A stretch of DNA of 64,000 nt, from the IMG/VR virus record IMGVR_UViG_3300020173_000943, positions 62,001 through 126,000 of that record; one strand, 5' to 3'. Shown here piece after piece: positions 42,981-53,600 of the stretch (position 1 is the stretch's first letter; each line of letters starts with the position of its first letter). The position numbers and the translations under genes were made by a program. The notes beneath the pieces were generated by a model. That model had not been told where the DNA came from, made no database searches, and saw only the letters and a program-made list of their open reading frames with translations. Origin of the DNA: a virus.

Positions 42981-42988
42981 GATAAATA
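42981..42988 (+). promoter_or_regulatory. Late promoter GATAAATA with a 120-base leader
   Basis: GATAAATACATATAACAT, nearly identical to 50658. Predicted start near 42994. The leader up to 43113 is unusually GC-rich and can pair GACCA/TGGTC and GGGA/TCCC; TTAGGAG precedes the GTG start. Confidence 0.6.
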
Positions 42989-43112
42989 CATATAACATAG
43001 TACAAGACCAGTGAGAGGAGAGATACCGATCACCGTGCTGTGGGACATTACTGTGGTCAACCCGCAAAGTAAGGTGGTTGGAGGGACAGGATCCCCGTAT
43101 TAGGAGAAAAAG

Positions 43113-44588
43113 GTGGCTGTAGGTCGTATTACTGGTCCGCTTTTGAAGTCAAATCTTCTTCGTAATGGAGTAGACTTAGCTTTTGAAACGGATTTACTTT
43201 ATTTGGATGTTAACAACAGTCGAGTCGGCATTAAGACTGCATCTCCTCAATACGATTTAGATATTAACGGAACAGCAAGATCAATAGATTTAATTTCATC
43301 AGGTACAGCATATGTAGGTGATGTTAGAATTAATGGCAATACAATCAGTACTATTGCAAATACACTTAATCTTACTACAGTTGGATCTGACAAGGTAACA
43401 GCATTAAAAACATTTGATGTTGATGATTTACGCTTTGACACCAATGTAATCAGCACAACAGTTTCAAACGCAGATATAGATATCATTCCAGACGGAACTG
43501 GTAAAGTAAACGTTACAGGCGATGCATTAGTTACAGGTAATTTAGATGTTACAGGCAATGTTTCAGCAACAGGTGATATTACCATTGGCGGTAATGTTAC
43601 TATTGGTGATGACGAAAATGATACTATTAATATTGTTGCAGGTATTACAAGTGATTTATTACCATCACAGACAGCAACATACAATTTAGGAACCACAGCT
43701 GAAACATGGAACAGTATACACGCTACAAGTGCATACATAGATGATATACAAATTGATACTGGTGTTATTCAAAACACAGTTTCAAATGCTGATTTAGAAT
43801 TAAGATATGCTGGTAACGGTAGTGTTATTATTGACGATTTTGTACTTAAAGGTAGCAGAATTAGTTCAATAAATGATATCACACTTGCACCATCAACAGG
43901 TGTTGTTGACATTGACGGCACAGGATCTATTAGAATACCAGCAGGTACAACTGCACAAAGACCAAGCGTACCGGCTGTAGGTATGATACGCTATAATACA
44001 ACTACTTCAAAGTTTGAAGGTTACGATGGTAACTGGGTAGTGTTAACTGGTGTATATGACTTAGACGCAGATACATATATTACAGCTGAATTAACTCCAG
44101 GAGCAAATGACGATACTATACGTTTTTATGCTGGTGGAACAGAAATTGCTAGTATTACACAAACAGAATTTAATGTTGCTAAACTACAAATTGATAGTAT
44201 TAGCATTGACGGACAAACAATTAGTACAACAACACCTGATACTGACCTTATTTTAGCACCAAACGGCACTGGTGGTGTACAAATAGACAATATTAATATC
44301 AGTGGAAGTACAATAAATAACACTAGTACAGATGCAGTAACAACGTTTAGTAGCACAGGAACTGGCTACTTTGAAATTGCAGGCACAGACGGATTTGTTG
44401 TACCAGTTGGAACAGGATCACAAAGACACCCTAGTCCAGTAATTGGTATGATGAGATGGAATACAACTGATGGACGTTTAGAAATATACGATGGCACTCA
44501 GTGGGATTCAGTAGCAGGTAGTTCAGGATCAGTTTCGCAAACAGACGCACAAAATATTGCATTAGAATTAGTTTTGAGTATGGGATAA
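43113..44588 (+). CDS. Tail-fibre-like structural protein, paralogue 2
   Basis: Translation starts at GTG (43113) after TTAGGAGAAAAAG. The 491-residue product begins VGRITGPLLKSNLLRNGVDL and is clearly paralogous to the upstream 483-residue protein. Shaft units such as DLELRYAGNGSVIIDDFVLK and LILAPNGTGGVQIDNINISG repeat, and MIRYNTTTSKFEGYDGNWV occurs in the middle and again in varied form near the end. Probably a fibre subunit of the same assembly. Confidence 0.75.
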   Translation: MAVGRITGPLLKSNLLRNGVDLAFETDLLYLDVNNSRVGIKTASPQYDLDINGTARSIDLISSGTAYVGDVRINGNTISTIANTLNLTTVGSDKVTALKTFDVDDLRFDTNVISTTVSNADIDIIPDGTGKVNVTGDALVTGNLDVTGNVSATGDITIGGNVTIGDDENDTINIVAGITSDLLPSQTATYNLGTTAETWNSIHATSAYIDDIQIDTGVIQNTVSNADLELRYAGNGSVIIDDFVLKGSRISSINDITLAPSTGVVDIDGTGSIRIPAGTTAQRPSVPAVGMIRYNTTTSKFEGYDGNWVVLTGVYDLDADTYITAELTPGANDDTIRFYAGGTEIASITQTEFNVAKLQIDSISIDGQTISTTTPDTDLILAPNGTGGVQIDNINISGSTINNTSTDAVTTFSSTGTGYFEIAGTDGFVVPVGTGSQRHPSPVIGMMRWNTTDGRLEIYDGTQWDSVAGSSGSVSQTDAQNIALELVLSMG

Positions 44589-44599
44589 AGATATAAGTT

Positions 44600-44929
44600 A
44601 TGGCAACGTTTTTTAAAAATAAAGTAGAAAAAAGTGTAGGAACACAACCTATCACAATACTAACAGTTCCACCGGCAAGTAAAGTTACTGCTATTGGACT
44701 GAGTATTGCAAACTTGCTAGACGGTAACACTAGAATTAGTATTCAAGTAAAAGATGATACTAGTGTATTAGGATATTATATTAAAGATGTAATGATTGCA
44801 CCAAACGCATCATTACGTGCAATTAACGGCGGTGAAAAATTAGTACTGCCAGGAAATAACGAAGTTGTAATAACAGCAGATCAAGATGATGCTGTTGATG
44901 TAATTTTAAGTTACGTGGAGATTGTATAA
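44600..44929 (+). CDS. Small beta-sandwich-like virion protein (copy B)
   Basis: This 109-residue protein has PITILTVPPASKVTAIGLSI near the start and ends VDVILSYVEIV, the same layout as the proteins at 40652 and 56828. It lies between a fibre paralogue and the first giant fibre. Its stop shares bases with the next start (TAATG). Likely fibre-associated. Confidence 0.65.
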   Translation: MATFFKNKVEKSVGTQPITILTVPPASKVTAIGLSIANLLDGNTRISIQVKDDTSVLGYYIKDVMIAPNASLRAINGGEKLVLPGNNEVVITADQDDAVDVILSYVEIV

Positions 44930-45327
44930 TGGTACAGTATGTAGGTCAAGCACCTTTAGAAGGACAAACAGGAGATAGATATTTTTACGCACTTCGTAGA
45001 GATGATGATGGTGCATTGTTTGTTGCTAAGGTTGACGTTGCTAGTCCATCAGATTCAATCCAAATGAACAGACCAGGTGGACCAGACGGTAACTTTGCTG
45101 ACTTCCAAACTGGCGAAGATTTCTTTGAAGGAAGAAATCCTAATCATGTACTAGTTTTTGATAACTTAGTATATGAGCAAATGAGATGGGACGAAAAAAA
45201 CATTTATTATTATGTTAATGAAGAAGGTGAATTAGTCCTAAGAATTAATACAAAATATACATACGATGAAAATGCATCAGCTGATCATTTACCGTTTGGA
45301 ACTAACCCGACAGGATACTCAGGATAA
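44929..45327 (+). CDS. Hypothetical fibre-region protein
   Basis: The 132-residue protein begins MVQYVGQAPLEGQTGDRYFY and contains FEGRNPNHVLVFDNLVYEQM. No known domain recognised. One-base overlaps with both neighbours (TAATG at 44929 and 45327) place it in the translational chain leading to the first giant fibre, so it may be an adaptor or assembly factor for it. Confidence 0.65.
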   Translation: MVQYVGQAPLEGQTGDRYFYALRRDDDGALFVAKVDVASPSDSIQMNRPGGPDGNFADFQTGEDFFEGRNPNHVLVFDNLVYEQMRWDEKNIYYYVNEEGELVLRINTKYTYDENASADHLPFGTNPTGYSG

Positions 45328-48300
45328 TGGCTGAATTTAATCTAGCACGAATAAGATATACTTGGAAAAACGTTTGGCTTGCAGGCGCAACATATATCAA
45401 AGATGATATTATTAGACATGGCGGTAACGTTTATGTTTGTATGGTTGGTCACTTATCAGATCAAACTAGTTTTGAAACAGATTTAACTGCGGCAACACCT
45501 AAATGGTTGCTGATGGCAGACGGTCGCCAATGGAGAGGCAATTGGCAAATTGAAACTAGATATAGAATTAACGATTTAGTCAAATATAATGGTGTAATTT
45601 ATCGTGTAACTGACGAACACGTTTCAGGAAGTAGTGCTACAGATGGTATTACAGATGATGTTGATAAACTTTTAGCATATGCATCAACGCCTAATTGGTC
45701 CGCACAATGGTCAGCATTAACAAGATATAGAATTGGTGACGTTGTACGTTACGGTGGAATTGTTTACAAAGCTATTCAAGAACATACTTCTAGTTCTACT
45801 ATTGCTGGACTTGAACAAGACCAAGACAAATGGGAAACTGTATTTCAAGGTAATAATTATAGAATTGACTGGGCTCCTAATACAAGATACAAAGATGACG
45901 ATGTTGTAAAATATGGTGCTATTGTTTATAGATGTAATGAAGGACATACCTCTGCAGAAACTGCACTTTTAGGATTAGAAGACGATCTTACTAAATGGGA
46001 CGTTGTACTACACGGAATTGAGTACACAGGGTTTTGGCAAGACAACGGCGACTCTTCAGGAACAAGATATAAAGTTGGTGATTTAGTTAGATACGGACCA
46101 TCAATGTGGAGATGTAAAGAATTTCATGCATCATTAGCAACATTTGACGAAAGTAAATTTGATCTTTGGTTACCAGGATTAGGATTTGAAGCAGAGTGGA
46201 GTAATTCTACAAGTTACCAACCAGGTGACATTGTACGTTATGGTGGATATACCTATACATCAATGACAAACAACTTAGGTAGTCCTCCAAGTGTAACTGG
46301 TGTTTTCTACGAAGGTGAAAGTTTACAAGGATTATATGATTGGGAATTAGTAATTACCGGTTATGCAATGAAGGGCGAATGGTCAGCTTCAACAGCATAC
46401 AAAACAGGTGAAGTAGTTAGAAACGGTGGCTTTGTTTATATTGCTGTACAAGACAGTCTTAACCAAAAACCAGATGCATTAGATCCTGAAAGCGAAGGAT
46501 ACTACGATCCAGGTGAGACTAGAAGTTTAAACGGTAGTGTTTCAATGTATTGGCAGTTAGTAATAACTGGAGTAGCATACAGAGGTGAATGGATTGAAAC
46601 AGCTGATTATGTATTAGGTGATATTGTAGTTCAAGCAGGTACTACTTGGAAATGTATTCAAGCACACGAAGCTGACGATTCATCATTGGTTGAACCAGCA
46701 CTAGATTCTACAAATAGTTACTGGGTTAAACATATTCAAGGTGCTCCTGGCAACGTAATGGAATACAGAGGTGATCTTAGAACACACAACGGAACTACTC
46801 ACGAAAGACTTGCTATTGGTAATAGTGGAGATGCAATAAAAGTTATTGACGATTCCGCACAATGGGAAGCATTAGGACAAGTAGCTAAAGTATTCTATGT
46901 TGCAACTTCGGGCCATGATGTGTCTGGTGCTGGATTAGCACCAACAAGTCCGTTTAGAACAATTAAATATGCCACACAATATATTTTAGCAGATCAAGCT
47001 AATAGAGCACCAGCAACAATTTTTGTTAGCACAGGGATTTACGAAGAAGTTCTTCCTATTAAAGTTCCAGCAGGCGTTGCTGTTGTTGGCGACGAATTAA
47101 GAAGTACTACAGTTAGACCAAAAGAAGGTTCTGAAAGTCAAGATATGTTCCAAGTTAGAAATGGTTGTGGAATTAGAAATATGACTCTTGAAGGACTAAC
47201 AGGTACACTAGGAACTCCAGATACTTATGGAGCACAAGTTCCAGCAAGTGGAGCATTTGTTGCACTTGATCCAGGTTCAGGACCAGGCGACTCAAGTGTG
47301 TGGATTACATCTAAATCAACATATGTACAAAACGTAACAACTATTGGTACTGCTTGTGTTGGATTAAAAATTGACGGTGCTTTGCACAACAGCGGAAACA
47401 AATCAATTGTTGCTAACGACTTTACACAAGTTATTAGTGATGGTATTGGTGTATGGGCTAACAAAGACGGTAGAGCAGAGCTTGTATCTGTGTTTACATA
47501 TTATTGTCATATTGGTTATTATTGTACAGCAGGTGGAAAGCTACGTGCTACTAATGGTAACAACTCATACGGAAAATATGGATCGTTTGCTGAAGGAGAA
47601 TTAGTAAGTGAAACTCCAATTACAGCAACTATTAACAACAGATATTATAATGCAAAAGCACCAACAGTTTACAGTAACGCTAACCAAATTTTTGCACTAG
47701 GATTTACACACGCAGGTGAAGAATATACTAATGCAAACTTTGCAATTACAGGTTCAGGTAGTGGTGTTGGAGTTGATAATACATCAACAGATGTAAGAAA
47801 CGGTGCAATTAGTGAAGTTAGATTACTTGATCCAGGTGATTCAAGTACACCAGGTGGTAGAGGACATATTACAGGTATAAGAAACTCTGCACAAGGCGGT
47901 GATAGTATTTCAATTACTATTGCACAGTCAGATAACAACGGACCAGAATATTATGTTGGTAGAGCAATAACAGCGATTACAGGATTACCGGGTGCAAATC
48001 CAGGTTGGGTTGGTAACGTTCTTGATGCTCCGTACACATATACAGGAGTTACTGCAACATCAGATAACCCGTTTGCAAAAGATACTGTAGGTACGTTTAC
48101 AATTACTATTGACGGTACAGGAACTCCAACTGTTACAATTACAAACGGTGGCCACAGTCATAGAGTTGGCGACACTATTACTATACTTGATAGTGACATT
48201 GGTAATTTTGGCGGCGGAAACTTAACTTTTCAAGTAAACGCAATTAGCGAATCAATGAAGATTATCATTGAAGAAGGTGAAGGCGTTGGACAGTTTGGAA

Positions 48301-50651
48301 TAATTGACGAATACTTTACTACAACTAAAAAGATTAATGTACTACGCGAGTCAGATGGCAAACGTGGTTGGGACCATTTAGTTCCAGGTTGGCCAATTAC
48401 AACAACACTAGACGGATCAACAACTTATAGAATTGAATCAAGAATGGAAGTTGAAGCTCCTCCATATGCAGAAGAAGGTTTTGCTACAGGATACGGAGCA
48501 ACTGCTTGGCAGGATTGTTTCTCAGCAACAGGAACAACAATGGTTGCATTTCCTTCAACAGGAGATGACAAAGCTATTTACAGTAACGAAGCAGGCGATC
48601 AATGGACAGCGGCGATCATTGATGCTGACTTTGTAAGACCAAATTGTATTGTCAAATGTAAAGGTAAATTAAAATACTTTATTGCACTAGGCAATGGTAG
48701 CAAAGCTAACTTGTCAACTGCTGGTACAGCATGGGGTTCAACAGCATACTCTATTAATGCACACAACTATGTAAGTATAGTTGAAGGATCATATTCAACA
48801 ACTTCGCACACAGTTATAGCAATAGCAGACGATAGTGATGAAATTGCAATTACTACAACAGACGGAACTGCTTGGACTTATACTAATACAGGATTTGGAA
48901 CAGGACAAAAATTCTTAGCTTACGGAAATGGCAAATGGATGATTGTCAAAGAAGACGGAACCGCTATTGAAAGTATTAACGATGGCCAAAGTTGGACTAC
49001 TGCAACTAGAGTTTGTCCAACAACATATAACGTAACAGGGTTTGCATTTGGTAATGGAAGATTTGTAGCGGCATGTCAACCAAACGGAACTGCTACATTT
49101 GTATTTGATCCTTCAACTACAATGATTAATTCCGTAGCAGGTACTACTAGTGCTTCGTTTGGATTAAACAGTACATTCTACATTAGCTTTACAGCCAAAG
49201 ACACTGGAGCATTAAACTCAGAATGGTTAATTGTTTCAGATCCAAACTTTATTGGAACACGAGTATTTGGTCTTGCATATAGTGATGGATTGTTTATGGC
49301 AATCAGTGTGCAAGGAGATATTTTATACGGTGATGGTGGTCATGTTTGGAATAGTAAACCTGCTATACCTTTATTAAATGCACAAAACTATAGACCAAAG
49401 ATTAGTCCAATGACACTAACAAGTGGACCAAGATTTATGATTAGTCCTGCAACGGCAACAGCAAACTTAGCGGCAATTAAATATGGTGCTAAAGCAAAAA
49501 TGAGAGCGTTCCCTGTAACAACAGGACGCATTGAATCATTTACAATGACTGATCCAGGTAGTGGTTATAATGTAGGGGTACCACCCTCATTGCATATTCA
49601 TGATACACAAAAAACTACAGAAGTAACGTATCAAGTTAGAATTAAAAATAGAGTGTTAGGACAACCTAACTTTACAAACAGAGGTGCATTGTATACTAAA
49701 TTTAACCAAGTAACAATTACCGGTGACGGCTATGCAGATTTATTCCAAATTGGCGGAGAAATTATTGTTAGTGATTTAACACTAATTCCAAGTCCGGGTG
49801 ATAACTTTAGAGTTGATGGTATTAATGATGTAATTTATAAAGTTGGTACTGCTACAGTATTGTCAGGTGCGGCTCCTAATGCAGTTGCAAAACTTACAAT
49901 TAGTCCTAATATGGGAGTGCAAGAATCACCAGAACATGCTACTCCGGCAAATATTAGACAGAACTATAGTCAGGTACGATTAACATTCCATGATTTCTTA
50001 GACATTGGTACAGGTAACTTTGCAGATACTGCATATCCATTGTTATATACAGACGGGTATGGTAATATTAATCCACCAGAGCAATCATATGAAGCTCAAG
50101 AGTACAACGGTGGTAGAGTATTCTACGCTTCTACAGACCAAGATGGTAACTTTAGAGTTGGCGAATTATTTAAAGTTGAGCAAAGTACAGGTATTGTTAC
50201 TATTAATGCTTCACAGTTTAACCTAGAAGGACTAGACGAACTTAGACTTGGTGCGTTTATATTAGGTGGAACAAATGCTGTAATTAGAGAATTCTCAAAA
50301 GAACAAACATTTGTTGCTAATAGTAATAACATTGTACCAACACAGAAGGCTATTGCGGCTTATTTACAGAGTAGAATTAGTGGTGGTGGTTCAAACGTAG
50401 CGGCAAACGCAGTTACAGCAGGTACTTGTAAATTTAGTGATTTAAATCACATATCAAATACAGGTGGATTAGCTATTAATATTCCGGTACCTATGCACTT
50501 TACTAAGATACCAAGTGGTATGATGATGGCACAAGCATACTTTAACGGCAATATGGATACAATGATGCTAACTGAAAGTCAAGACGACTTTGAAGGAAGT
50601 GATGGCTTCTATGATGGTGGCGAAAATGGCTACGGTCCGGGGGGAATATAA
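45327..50651 (+). CDS. Giant multidomain tail fibre / adhesin 1
   Basis: 1,774 residues. Residues 1-480 hold about eight copies of a ~50-residue unit with the pattern W-x-x-x-T-x-Y-x-x-x-D-x-V-x-Y-x-G-x-x-Y-x-C-x-x-x-H (for example RYRIGDVVRYGGIVYKAIQE), like carbohydrate-binding family 5/12 modules. Residues ~516-760 form a pectate-lyase-like beta-helix (AKVFYVATSGHDVSGAGL, then VPAGVAVVGDELRSTTVRP). Residues ~1050-1360 have Asp-box-like repeats (NDGQSWTTATR, FGNGRFVAA), suggesting a beta-propeller. The C-terminus has GRVFYASTDQDGNFRVGELF, shared with giant fibre 2. It probably binds, and perhaps cleaves, surface glycans. Confidence 0.8.
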   Translation: MAEFNLARIRYTWKNVWLAGATYIKDDIIRHGGNVYVCMVGHLSDQTSFETDLTAATPKWLLMADGRQWRGNWQIETRYRINDLVKYNGVIYRVTDEHVSGSSATDGITDDVDKLLAYASTPNWSAQWSALTRYRIGDVVRYGGIVYKAIQEHTSSSTIAGLEQDQDKWETVFQGNNYRIDWAPNTRYKDDDVVKYGAIVYRCNEGHTSAETALLGLEDDLTKWDVVLHGIEYTGFWQDNGDSSGTRYKVGDLVRYGPSMWRCKEFHASLATFDESKFDLWLPGLGFEAEWSNSTSYQPGDIVRYGGYTYTSMTNNLGSPPSVTGVFYEGESLQGLYDWELVITGYAMKGEWSASTAYKTGEVVRNGGFVYIAVQDSLNQKPDALDPESEGYYDPGETRSLNGSVSMYWQLVITGVAYRGEWIETADYVLGDIVVQAGTTWKCIQAHEADDSSLVEPALDSTNSYWVKHIQGAPGNVMEYRGDLRTHNGTTHERLAIGNSGDAIKVIDDSAQWEALGQVAKVFYVATSGHDVSGAGLAPTSPFRTIKYATQYILADQANRAPATIFVSTGIYEEVLPIKVPAGVAVVGDELRSTTVRPKEGSESQDMFQVRNGCGIRNMTLEGLTGTLGTPDTYGAQVPASGAFVALDPGSGPGDSSVWITSKSTYVQNVTTIGTACVGLKIDGALHNSGNKSIVANDFTQVISDGIGVWANKDGRAELVSVFTYYCHIGYYCTAGGKLRATNGNNSYGKYGSFAEGELVSETPITATINNRYYNAKAPTVYSNANQIFALGFTHAGEEYTNANFAITGSGSGVGVDNTSTDVRNGAISEVRLLDPGDSSTPGGRGHITGIRNSAQGGDSISITIAQSDNNGPEYYVGRAITAITGLPGANPGWVGNVLDAPYTYTGVTATSDNPFAKDTVGTFTITIDGTGTPTVTITNGGHSHRVGDTITILDSDIGNFGGGNLTFQVNAISESMKIIIEEGEGVGQFGIIDEYFTTTKKINVLRESDGKRGWDHLVPGWPITTTLDGSTTYRIESRMEVEAPPYAEEGFATGYGATAWQDCFSATGTTMVAFPSTGDDKAIYSNEAGDQWTAAIIDADFVRPNCIVKCKGKLKYFIALGNGSKANLSTAGTAWGSTAYSINAHNYVSIVEGSYSTTSHTVIAIADDSDEIAITTTDGTAWTYTNTGFGTGQKFLAYGNGKWMIVKEDGTAIESINDGQSWTTATRVCPTTYNVTGFAFGNGRFVAACQPNGTATFVFDPSTTMINSVAGTTSASFGLNSTFYISFTAKDTGALNSEWLIVSDPNFIGTRVFGLAYSDGLFMAISVQGDILYGDGGHVWNSKPAIPLLNAQNYRPKISPMTLTSGPRFMISPATATANLAAIKYGAKAKMRAFPVTTGRIESFTMTDPGSGYNVGVPPSLHIHDTQKTTEVTYQVRIKNRVLGQPNFTNRGALYTKFNQVTITGDGYADLFQIGGEIIVSDLTLIPSPGDNFRVDGINDVIYKVGTATVLSGAAPNAVAKLTISPNMGVQESPEHATPANIRQNYSQVRLTFHDFLDIGTGNFADTAYPLLYTDGYGNINPPEQSYEAQEYNGGRVFYASTDQDGNFRVGELFKVEQSTGIVTINASQFNLEGLDELRLGAFILGGTNAVIREFSKEQTFVANSNNIVPTQKAIAAYLQSRISGGGSNVAANAVTAGTCKFSDLNHISNTGGLAINIPVPMHFTKIPSGMMMAQAYFNGNMDTMMLTESQDDFEGSDGFYDGGENGYGPGGI

Positions 50652-50657
50652 ACAAAT

Positions 50658-50665
50658 GATAAATA
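50658..50665 (+). promoter_or_regulatory. Late promoter GATAAATA for giant fibre 2
   Basis: GATAAATACATATAACAT, matching 42981 over 18 bases. Predicted start near 50671; GTAGGAAG precedes the ATG at 50693. Confidence 0.6.
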
Positions 50666-50692
50666 CATATAACATGCATGTAGGAAGAAAAA

Positions 50693-53600
50693 ATGGCTGA
50701 ATTTAAACTAGGTAGAATTAGATTTGTATGGAAAGGCACTTGGACAACTGGTGCTTTATACTATAAAGACGATATTGTAAGACAAGGCGGAAGAACTTAC
50801 TTCTGTAATGTTGGGCATACTGCCTCAGCTGATTTTACTACTGACGAATCAACAAAGTGGAACTTATTTACTGACGGCGTTCAATGGCAAGGTGATTGGA
50901 ATTCTGGATATAATTATAAACAGAATGATATTGTCAAGTACGGCGGTTATATCTATATTTGTAATACAGCACATACTTCATCTGCAGACGGGTCTATAGA
51001 AATTGGTCTAGCTGGAATTTTAGAAACTGATCAAGCTAAATGGGATTTATTCGCAGAAGGATTTAATTGGAAAAATGTATGGACTATTTCTACAGTTTAT
51101 AAAGTTAACGATATTGTTAAGTACGGTGGCAACTTATATCTTTGTAATACTGCACATACAGGGGCAAGCTCACAAAATTCAGACACTGACGGATTAGAAG
51201 CTGATATAGAGAAATGGGATATTTTCTCAAAAGGTATGGACTGGAAAACAGATTGGTCTGTAGCAACTAGGTATAAAGTTTCTGATACTGTTAAGTATGG
51301 CGGCAAATTATATATTTGTAACGAAGGACACCAAAGTGCGGCAACAGCCTCTAATGGTTTAGAGTCAGACCAAACTAAATGGGATATTGTACACAATGGT
51401 ATTGAATATAAATCAGTACACGCAATTAATACAAGATATAAACTTAATGATGTTGTTAAGTATGGTGGCGGTCTTTGGATTAACACACACGAACATACAT
51501 CAAGTGCAACAAGTTTAACTGATGACGTATCAGCCGCAGGACATATTGTAACAGTTGATACAATTAGTGCCGCTGATCCAGACAGAATAGCAGGAACATA
51601 CAATGACATTACAGGTACCACTAGTGGTACTGGTACTGGACACAGAGTTAACGCAACAGTTGACGGAACAGGTGCAGTAACACTTGTAGTAGTTAAAGGT
51701 GGCGCAGGACATGCTCCAGGCGATACAATCACAGTTGGTCCAGGATCAATTGGCGGCGCAGGAACAGGATTTACATTTAATGTTGCTACTATTGAAACAG
51801 TAACACAGTGGCAAACATTTGTACCAGGATTAGAATTTGAAGACAGTTGGTCAAATGCAACTGCATACCAAATTGGTGACTTTGTAACTTATGGTGGTTA
51901 CTCATATATTGCAACAGCAAATAACACTAACGTTGTTCCATTTGGCAATGCGGCAACGTGGGATTTATTTACAACAGGATTTAGTTTAAAAGGCGACTAT
52001 AACAACGCAACTGCTTATAAAGTAGGTGATGTTGTACGTGTAGGTGGCTACACATATATTAGTATTCAAGATACAACAGGAAATAGACCACCAAATGTAA
52101 CTTACTGGGATAGACTTAATGAAGGTATGTCTTGGAAAGATGCATGGGCTGACGCAACATACTATGATTTAGGTGATACTGTTAGAGGTATTAATAATGT
52201 TAACTCTTATATTTGTGTACAAGCACACACATCAGATGAAGTATCAGTACAAAACAGACCAGATCAAGATGTAGCTGGAGCATATTGGAACTTATTATCC
52301 GGTGGAGTTGAATCAGGAAACTTAACAACACTTGGTGATTTGGTTTACTATGGTGGAGCAGGTCCAACTAGATTACCAATTGGTAAAGCAGGACAAGTAT
52401 TAAAAGTTAATGAAGCTGAAAATGCTCCAGAATGGGCATACTTTGGACAACTAGATCAAGTTTATTATGTTGGTACAAACGGAACAGACGGATTTGCACC
52501 AGCATACGGTGTAACAATTGATAAGCCTTTCTTTTCAACAAGATGGGCGGCTGAACAAGTACGTAGAGGTCCGCGTAATCCTGAAGCAACATATCTAATT
52601 GAAAGAAATAAACAGTTTATTCAAGAACAAACAATGGAGTTTATTACACACAGTATTGCAAATAATACTGCTCCGTTTACAAGTGGATTTACATACGATG
52701 CAGTTAAGTGTCGTAGAGACATTGGAATTATTTTAGATGCATTACTATGGGATTTAAGACACGGCGGAAACGTAAGAATGCGTGAAGCGGCGTTATCTTA
52801 TATTTCACCTGCAGGTGCAAACTATGTATCAGGACAAGAAGACGAAACCAATGCGGCAATTAATTATGCAATGAGTTTAATACCAAGCATTATTACTAAC
52901 TTAGCGCCAGCAGTAAACTACGCAACATTAAACAGCGTAGCAACACCAGTTTTACAAATTACTGATTCTACTAAAACTGCTGAACCAAACATTGAAACAA
53001 CAGCTAACGCACTAACAATATTAATTACAGATACAATTACAGCAGGTAATACAAATAGTTTAGCTAAAAAGATTAAACCAAACGTGTCAATTTTTGTTAA
53101 AACAGGACAATACAACGAAGTACTTCCGATTATTGTTCCAGCAGATACAGCAGTTGTTGGCGATGAATTACGTAGTACTGAAATTAGTGCGGCAACAGCT
53201 GGACCAACTGATACTAACGATGCAAATTTAAGTAAAATTGCTATTTTAAGAATGAAGGCAATACTTAGTGATACAATTTTAAATAATTCTGTTACTAAAA
53301 CACCAGCAGGTGGCCACTTAACAATGGATACATTTGGAGCCGCAGACGCAAGTAGAGCAACAGGAACCTACACAGGTGTAACTGGATCATCTAGTGGCAC
53401 AGGAGTAGTAGGAACTTTTGATATTGCAGTTGACGGAACAGGTGCAGTAACAAGCGTACTAGTAGTTACAGCAGGTTCTGGACATGCAGTTAATGACACA
53501 ATTACTATTGCAGATAGTGCATTAGGTAGCGGCGGCGGAGCGGCATTTACAATGGATGTTGCAACAATCGCTACAGGAAACACACGTACACAAGATACAA

